Below the pieces are notes generated by a model. It was not told the origin of the DNA. It saw only the letters and a program-made list of their open reading frames with translations, and made no database searches. DNA of 17,027 nucleotides, taken from Pseudomonadota bacterium. Lineage in GTDB: Bacteria; Pseudomonadota; Alphaproteobacteria; Acetobacterales; Acetobacteraceae. Below are positions 13,561 to 17,027 of the stretch, in pieces. The stretch spans positions 1-17,027 of the forward strand of contig JAKBAQ010000032.1 in the NCBI GenBank assembly GCA_021808985.1, given 5' to 3'. The position numbers were made by a program, and so were the translations under genes. Position 1 is the first letter of the stretch, and every line of letters begins with the position of its first letter.

Positions 13561-16500
13561 TTAGGCGAACTCGATCAGCAGGTCCTTCGCGTCCACCTGC
13601 TCGCCGGGGCGCACCAGGATGGATTTGATGACACCATCACGCGGGGCGGTGAGCTGGGCTTCCATCTTCATCGCCTCGATGGCCAGCAGGGGTTCGCCCT
13701 GGGTGACGCTCTGATCCTCGCGCACGAGGATGGCGGCGATGGAGCCGGGCATGGGGGCGCCGAGCTGTTTGGGGTCGGCGTCGTCGGCCTTGCGGCGGGC
13801 GGGGCGCGCGGCGGTGGCGTTGCGGTTGGGCACGCTGATGACGCGGGGCTGGCCGTTGAGCTCAAAGAAGACGCGGACGTTGCCGTCCTCGTCGGTGTTG
13901 CCCAGGGTTTGCAGGCTCACGATCATGGTCTTGCCGGTCTCCAGGGTGACGGAGATCTCATCGCCGGGCTGCATGCCGTAGAAATAGACCGGGGTGGGCA
14001 GCACCGAGACCGGGCCGTAGGTGCGCATGGCGGCGTTGAAGTTGGTGAAAACCTCCGGATACATCAGGTAGGAGGCGAGGATCTGGTCGTTGAACTCAAT
14101 GCCGCAGCGCTCGGCCGCGGCTTTGCGCGCGGCTTCGATGTCAGCCGGGGGGATGAGCGAGCCGGGGCGCACGGTGATGGGAGGCTTGCCCTTGAGCACT
14201 TTTTTCTGCAGCGCCTCGGGCCAGCCGCCGGGGGGCTGGCCGAGATCGCCGTGCAGCATCTCGACAACGGATTGCGGGAAGGAGATTTCCTTGGCCGGGT
14301 CGGCCACGTCCTTGGCCGAGAGGTTCTGGCTGACCATCATCAGCGCCATGTCGCCCACGACCTTGGAGGAGGGGGTGACCTTGACGATGTCGCCGAAGAG
14401 GTCGTTGGCGTCGCGGTAGGCGCGGGCGACCTCGTGCCAGCGGGTTTCCAGGCCGAGCGAGCGGGCCTGCTCGCGCAGGTTGGTGAACTGGCCGCCCGGC
14501 ATTTCGTGCAGATAGACCTCGGAGGCGCCGGATTGCAGGTCGCTCTCAAAGGCGGCGTACTGGCCGCGCACGGCTTCCCAGTAGAAGCTCATGCGGCGGA
14601 TGGCGTCGGGGTCGAGGCCGGTGTCGCGCTCGGTGTGGCGCAGGGCCTCGACCAGCGAGCCGAGGCAGGGCTGCGAGGTGAGGCCGGACATCGGGTCCAT
14701 CGCGGCGTCGAAGGCGTCCACCCCGGCGGTGACGGCGGCGAACACGGTGGCGCCGGAGATGCCGGAGGTGTCGTGCGTGTGCAGGTGGATCGGCAGGCCG
14801 GTATTTTCCTTCAGCGCCTTGACCAGCACGCTGGCGGCGGCGGGCTTGAGCAGGCCGGCCATGTCCTTGATCGCGAGGATGTGGCAGCCGGCGGCCTCCA
14901 GCTGTTTGGCGAGGTCCACATAGTAGTTGAGGGAGTATTTGGCGCGGTCGGGGTCCAGAATGTCGCCCGTGTAGCAGAGCGCGCCTTCGGCCAGCTTGCC
15001 GGATTCCACCACGGCGTCGATGGCGACGCGCATGTTCTCCACCCAGTTCAGGCAGTCAAACACGCGGAAGAGGTCTATGCCGCCTTCAGCCGCCTGTTTG
15101 ACGAAGAATTTGACGACGTTATCGGGGTAGTTGGTGTAGCCGACGCCGTTGGCGCCGCGCAGCAGCATTTGCAGCAGCAGGTTGGGGGTGCGCTCGCGGA
15201 TGCCGCGCAGGCGCTCCCACGGGCCTTCCTGCAGGAAGCGCATGGAGACATCGAAGGTGGCGCCGCCCCAGCATTCCAGCGAGAAGAGCTGCGGCAGGGC
15301 GACCGAATAGGCCTTGGCGGCGGTTATGATGTCATAAGAGCGCATGCGCGTGGCGAGCAGGGACTGATGGGCGTCACGCATGGTCGTATCGGTCACCAGG
15401 GCGCGCTTCTGCTCGCGCATCCAGGTGGAGAAGCCTTGGGGGCCGAGCTGGTCGAGGATCTGCTTGGCGCCGTCGAGACGCTCATGGCCGAAGCGCGGCG
15501 CCTCGGGCGTGCGGGCGTGGGCGGCGGGCAGCGGCTTGCCGCGGGTTTCGGGGTGGCCGTTGACGGTGACATCGGCGATGTAGCGCAGCAGCTTGGTCGC
15601 GCGGTCACGCCGTTTGCGGACCTGGAAGAGTTCGGGTGTGTCGTCAATGAAGCGGGTGGTGTAGCGGTTGGCGATGAAATCGGGGTGGTTGAGCAGGGCT
15701 TCGAGGAAGGTGAGGTTGGTGGCGACGCCGCGGATGCGGTATTCGCGCAGGGCGCGGTCCATGCGGGCGACGGCTTCCTCGGGGGTGGGCGCCCAGGCGG
15801 TGACCTTTTCGAGCAGGGCGTCATAAAACCGGGTGACGACGGCGCCGGCATAGGCGGTGCCGCCATCGGCGCGGATGCCGAAGCCGAAAGCACCGCGATA
15901 GGCGGTGATGCGGCCGTAATCGGGGATGAAATTGTTCTCGGGATTCTCGGTGGTGATGCGGCATTGCAGGGCGTGGCCGCTGAGATGGATGTTTTGCTGC
16001 GCGGGCACCCCGGTTTCAGGCAGGTTGCCGATATGGCCGCCCTCGGCGATGTGGATCTGGGCCTTGACGATGTCGATGCCGGTGACGACCTCGGTGACGG
16101 TGTGCTCGACCTGGACGCGGGGGTTGACCTCGATGAAGTAGAACTTGCCGGTGTCCATATCCATCAGGAACTCGACCGTGCCGGCGTTGCAATATTGGGT
16201 GGCGCGGCCAATGGCGAGGGCGGCGTTGCAGATTTCGGCGCGCTCGGAATCACCCAGATAGGGGGCTGGGGCGCGCTCTATGACCTTCTGGTGGCGGCGC
16301 TGGATGGAGCAGTCACGCTCGAAGAGGTGAACGAGGTTGCCGTGGGAATCGCCCAGGAGCTGGACTTCGACATGGCGGGCGCGGCGGACCAGTTTTTCCA
16401 GATAGACTTCATCATTGCCGAAGGCGGCCTTGGCCTCGCGCCGGGCGGCCTGGACCAGCTCCAGCAGCGTGTCCTCGGATTCGATGGGGCGCATGCCACG

Positions 16501-17004
16501 GCCGCCGCCGCCCCAGGACGCCTTGAGCATGACCGGGTAGCCGATTTCAGCGGCCAGGCGCTTGATCTCCTCCGCATCGTCCGGCAGCGGGTTGGTGGCG
16601 GGCATGACCGGCACGCCGACCGAGATGGCGAGGTTGCGGGCGGCGACCTTGTTGCCGAGGCGGCGCATGGTGTCTGGCGAGGGGCCGATGAAGACGATGC
16701 CCTCGGCGGCGCAGGCGTCGGCGAAGTCCGGGTTTTCGGAGAGAAAGCCGTAGCCGGGGTGGATGGCATCAACATTCGCCTGCTTGGCGACGCGGATGAC
16801 CTCCTCGATGGAGAGATAGGCCTCGATGGGGCCCATGCCGCGGCCGATGAGATACGCCTCGTCCGCCTTGAAGCGGTGGAGGGAGAGTTTGTCATGCTCG
16901 GGGTAGATGGCGATGGTCTGAATGCCCAGTTCCGCCGCCGCGCGCATGACGCGGATGGCGATTTCGGAGCGGTTGGCGACCAGAAGGCGTTTGAAATGCT
17001 GCAC
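13561..17004 (-). CDS. pyc: Pyruvate carboxylase
   Basis: This biotin-dependent enzyme carboxylates pyruvate to oxaloacetate (anaplerosis and gluconeogenesis). The 1147-aa single chain has the full domain order and normal length. Biotin carboxylase spans about 1-460, with the ATP-grasp loop GGGGRGMR at 165-172 and the catalytic EVNPRVQVEH at 292-301. Carboxyltransferase spans about 535-860, with RDAHQS at 543-548, ECWGG at 577-581, Lys713 in AIKDMAGLL (the carbamylated, metal-binding lysine), and the metal ligands of LHTHD at 741-745. The tetramerisation/allosteric region follows. The biotinyl domain has EAMKMEA with biotin-accepting Lys1113 (codon complement of 13666-13668). The start is GTG at 17004 with GGGGA about 9 nt upstream; the upstream ATG is out of frame. 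Many relatives are activated by acetyl-CoA. The gene is transcribed alone, converging on lysR. No broken motif is seen. Confidence 0.97.
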   Translation of the reverse strand: MQHFKRLLVANRSEIAIRVMRAAAELGIQTIAIYPEHDKLSLHRFKADEAYLIGRGMGPIEAYLSIEEVIRVAKQANVDAIHPGYGFLSENPDFADACAAEGIVFIGPSPDTMRRLGNKVAARNLAISVGVPVMPATNPLPDDAEEIKRLAAEIGYPVMLKASWGGGGRGMRPIESEDTLLELVQAARREAKAAFGNDEVYLEKLVRRARHVEVQLLGDSHGNLVHLFERDCSIQRRHQKVIERAPAPYLGDSERAEICNAALAIGRATQYCNAGTVEFLMDMDTGKFYFIEVNPRVQVEHTVTEVVTGIDIVKAQIHIAEGGHIGNLPETGVPAQQNIHLSGHALQCRITTENPENNFIPDYGRITAYRGAFGFGIRADGGTAYAGAVVTRFYDALLEKVTAWAPTPEEAVARMDRALREYRIRGVATNLTFLEALLNHPDFIANRYTTRFIDDTPELFQVRKRRDRATKLLRYIADVTVNGHPETRGKPLPAAHARTPEAPRFGHERLDGAKQILDQLGPQGFSTWMREQKRALVTDTTMRDAHQSLLATRMRSYDIITAAKAYSVALPQLFSLECWGGATFDVSMRFLQEGPWERLRGIRERTPNLLLQMLLRGANGVGYTNYPDNVVKFFVKQAAEGGIDLFRVFDCLNWVENMRVAIDAVVESGKLAEGALCYTGDILDPDRAKYSLNYYVDLAKQLEAAGCHILAIKDMAGLLKPAAASVLVKALKENTGLPIHLHTHDTSGISGATVFAAVTAGVDAFDAAMDPMSGLTSQPCLGSLVEALRHTERDTGLDPDAIRRMSFYWEAVRGQYAAFESDLQSGASEVYLHEMPGGQFTNLREQARSLGLETRWHEVARAYRDANDLFGDIVKVTPSSKVVGDMALMMVSQNLSAKDVADPAKEISFPQSVVEMLHGDLGQPPGGWPEALQKKVLKGKPPITVRPGSLIPPADIEAARKAAAERCGIEFNDQILASYLMYPEVFTNFNAAMRTYGPVSVLPTPVYFYGMQPGDEISVTLETGKTMIVSLQTLGNTDEDGNVRVFFELNGQPRVISVPNRNATAARPARRKADDADPKQLGAPMPGSIAAILVREDQSVTQGEPLLAIEAMKMEAQLTAPRDGVIKSILVRPGEQVDAKDLLIEFA

Positions 17005-17027
17005 AGATATGTTTCCCCGTCATGCCG
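17005..17027 (-). promoter_or_regulatory. Ribosome binding site of pyc at the window edge
   Basis: Only 23 nt upstream of pyc are available. On the - strand ACGGGGAA precedes the GTG start by about 9 nt and serves as the Shine-Dalgarno sequence. The promoter lies beyond the window. Confidence 0.5.

Overview
The window is a G+C-rich chromosomal segment from a bacterium. The class II DAHP synthase, the distal valine-degradation set with a divergent LysR regulator, and the single-chain pyruvate carboxylase together suggest an alphaproteobacterium. An acidophilic Acetobacteraceae relative (Acidocella/Acidiphilium-like) is my best guess, based partly on the style of the AT-core palindromes between genes; I cannot confirm a genus by reading. 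Nine complete protein genes fill almost the whole window. I see no tRNA, rRNA, CRISPR array, IS element or phage gene, and no gene-free stretch longer than about 220 bases.

Region 1 (104-7228, + strand). A class II DAHP synthase, the entry enzyme of the shikimate pathway, overlaps by four bases (ATGA) with a nicotinate phosphoribosyltransferase. That gene is followed 66 nt later by a glutamine-dependent NAD+ synthetase. The last two are the first and last enzymes of the Preiss-Handler route from nicotinate to NAD, so one transcript probably joins aromatic biosynthesis to NAD supply. After a 151-nt leader with two GC-rich palindromes comes a 903-aa SWIM zinc-finger/SNF2 ATPase with its own strong Shine-Dalgarno sequence.

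Region 2 (7229-12501, mostly - strand). A stand-alone ammonium transporter carries Glu in place of the first pore histidine of the Amt twin-His pair. Upstream of it is a tightly coupled valine-degradation operon (mmsA, an acyl-CoA dehydrogenase, mmsB; start and stop codons overlap by one base at both junctions). It is divergent from a LysR-family regulator, and the shared 125-nt promoter region contains paired TGCG/CGCA dyads that look like operator sites.

Region 3 (12502-17004). The LysR gene (+) converges on a complete 1147-aa pyruvate carboxylase (-). Between them lie two adjacent, perfect 30-bp palindromes bracketed by a weaker outer inverted repeat, which probably form a bidirectional terminator or a member of a dispersed palindromic repeat family.

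Overall the window is metabolic: shikimate entry, NAD salvage, ammonium uptake, valine catabolism (ending at propionyl-CoA) and anaplerosis (pyruvate to oxaloacetate). I found no credible new defence or mobile system. The most notable signals are the substituted Amt pore residue, the composite palindrome array and the putative LysR operator.
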